NCBI GenBank assembly: GCA_002085035.1
Contig: MZGM01000146.1
Coordinates: 1 to 5,483 of the forward strand
DNA: 5,483 nucleotides
Direction: 5' to 3'
From: Candidatus Zhuqueibacterota bacterium 4484_219
GTDB lineage: Bacteria; Zhuqueibacterota; JdFR-76; 4484-219
The notes beneath the pieces were generated by a model. That model ran no database searches, was not told the DNA's origin, and worked only from the letters and a program-made list of their open reading frames with translations. The position numbers and the translations under genes are program-made. This document shows positions 5,247 through 5,483 of this stretch, piece after piece; within the stretch, counting starts at the first letter, position 1; each line of letters opens with the position of its first letter.

Positions 5247-5355
5247 ATGGAGGCGGATACCCCGGCAAAATTGTTGTTGATTATTCGGTTATCTTCTCTC
5301 TCGACCTGTCATAGGTAAGGATGATTCTGGACAATAAATCACCTTTGGACTTCAA

Positions 5356-5483
5356 TCACCCCAATTTCAGAATATCCTTCTTCTTTTCCAGATAATAGCA
5401 GTAGTTTTCAAATGACACATCCGGGGGCACGCGGTGATCCACGGTGGGGATGTAACCTCCATCCTCAACCAGTGGAATTAATC
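5356..5483 (-). CDS. Uroporphyrinogen decarboxylase-family methyltransferase, C-terminal 41 residues (runs off right edge)
   Basis: The visible end contains GGYIPTVDHRVPPDVSFENY (residues 8-27 of the fragment), then CYYLEKKKDILKLG and a TGA stop. The G-G-Y-I-P-x-x-D-H-x-V-P-P-D-V-x-x-E-N-Y pattern is the hallmark C-terminus of the URO-D superfamily members annotated as corrinoid-linked methyltransferases or methylcobalamin:CoM methyltransferase-like proteins, rather than of haem-pathway HemE. Known family members are TIM-barrel proteins that move methyl groups to or from corrinoid proteins. It is the first visible gene of the cluster in transcription order and lies 201 bases before the pterin methyltransferase. 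The catalytic region is beyond the window, so substrate and activity cannot be judged. Confidence 0.8.
   Translation of the reverse strand, partial: LIPLVEDGGYIPTVDHRVPPDVSFENYCYYLEKKKDILKLG

Noticed and set aside
5247..5321. Plus-strand 24-codon ORF beginning ATGGAGGCGGATACC
   Set aside because: No ribosome binding site and no recognisable composition; it lies against the direction of the operon.
5155..5355. Possible cobalamin or SAM riboswitch upstream of the one-carbon genes
   Set aside because: None of the conserved B12-box or SAM-box core sequences is present on the minus strand here.

Overview
The window looks bacterial: Shine-Dalgarno-led genes, an intrinsic terminator, a cyclic-di-GMP class I riboswitch and a TTG start. 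Composition is moderately AT-rich with very AT-rich intergenic DNA. The gene content (folate/corrinoid methyl-transfer enzymes, GH4 glycosidase, AGE-fold sugar epimerase) suggests an anaerobic or fermentative, possibly uncultured bacterium. I cannot name a phylum from the sequence alone.

Layout, left to right. (1) Positions 1-103, minus strand: the first 34 codons of a GH4 NAD-dependent glycosidase. It has a good sigma70-type promoter (207-235) and a perfect TTGGCA-N8-TGCCAA palindrome (188-207) at the expected transcription start. (2) Positions about 353-556, plus strand: a GEMM-I (c-di-GMP-I) aptamer with an oversized P3 arm. Its conserved 3' segment is also the left arm of a strong intrinsic terminator, so it reads as a transcriptional switch. 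(3) Positions 574-729, plus strand: a 51-residue ORF with a hydrophobic N-terminus, the only gene the switch can control before transcription meets the opposing gene. (4) Positions 824-2203, minus strand: an N-acylglucosamine 2-epimerase (AGE) family protein with an extra C-terminal beta-type domain, preceded by a 20-codon ORF (2229-2291) that has a far better ribosome binding site than the epimerase. (5) Positions 2355-5483, minus strand: a one-carbon cluster. In transcription order it holds the C-terminus of a uroporphyrinogen-decarboxylase-family methyltransferase (edge), a stand-alone methyl-tetrahydrofolate (pterin-binding) methyltransferase with a TTG start, and a homocysteine S-methyltransferase/5,10-methylenetetrahydrofolate reductase fusion.

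How they fit together: the one-carbon genes contain two of the four modules of cobalamin-dependent methionine synthase (homocysteine and folate domains) as separate proteins, with the homocysteine module fused to the enzyme that makes methyl-THF. The corrinoid-binding and reactivation modules are not in the window and may lie further right. With the URO-D-type methyltransferase this suggests methyl groups moving between a methylated substrate, a corrinoid protein, THF and homocysteine. The left half is a sugar-use region (GH4, AGE) interrupted by an oppositely oriented c-di-GMP-controlled small gene. The most unusual item is that riboswitch/small-peptide unit.
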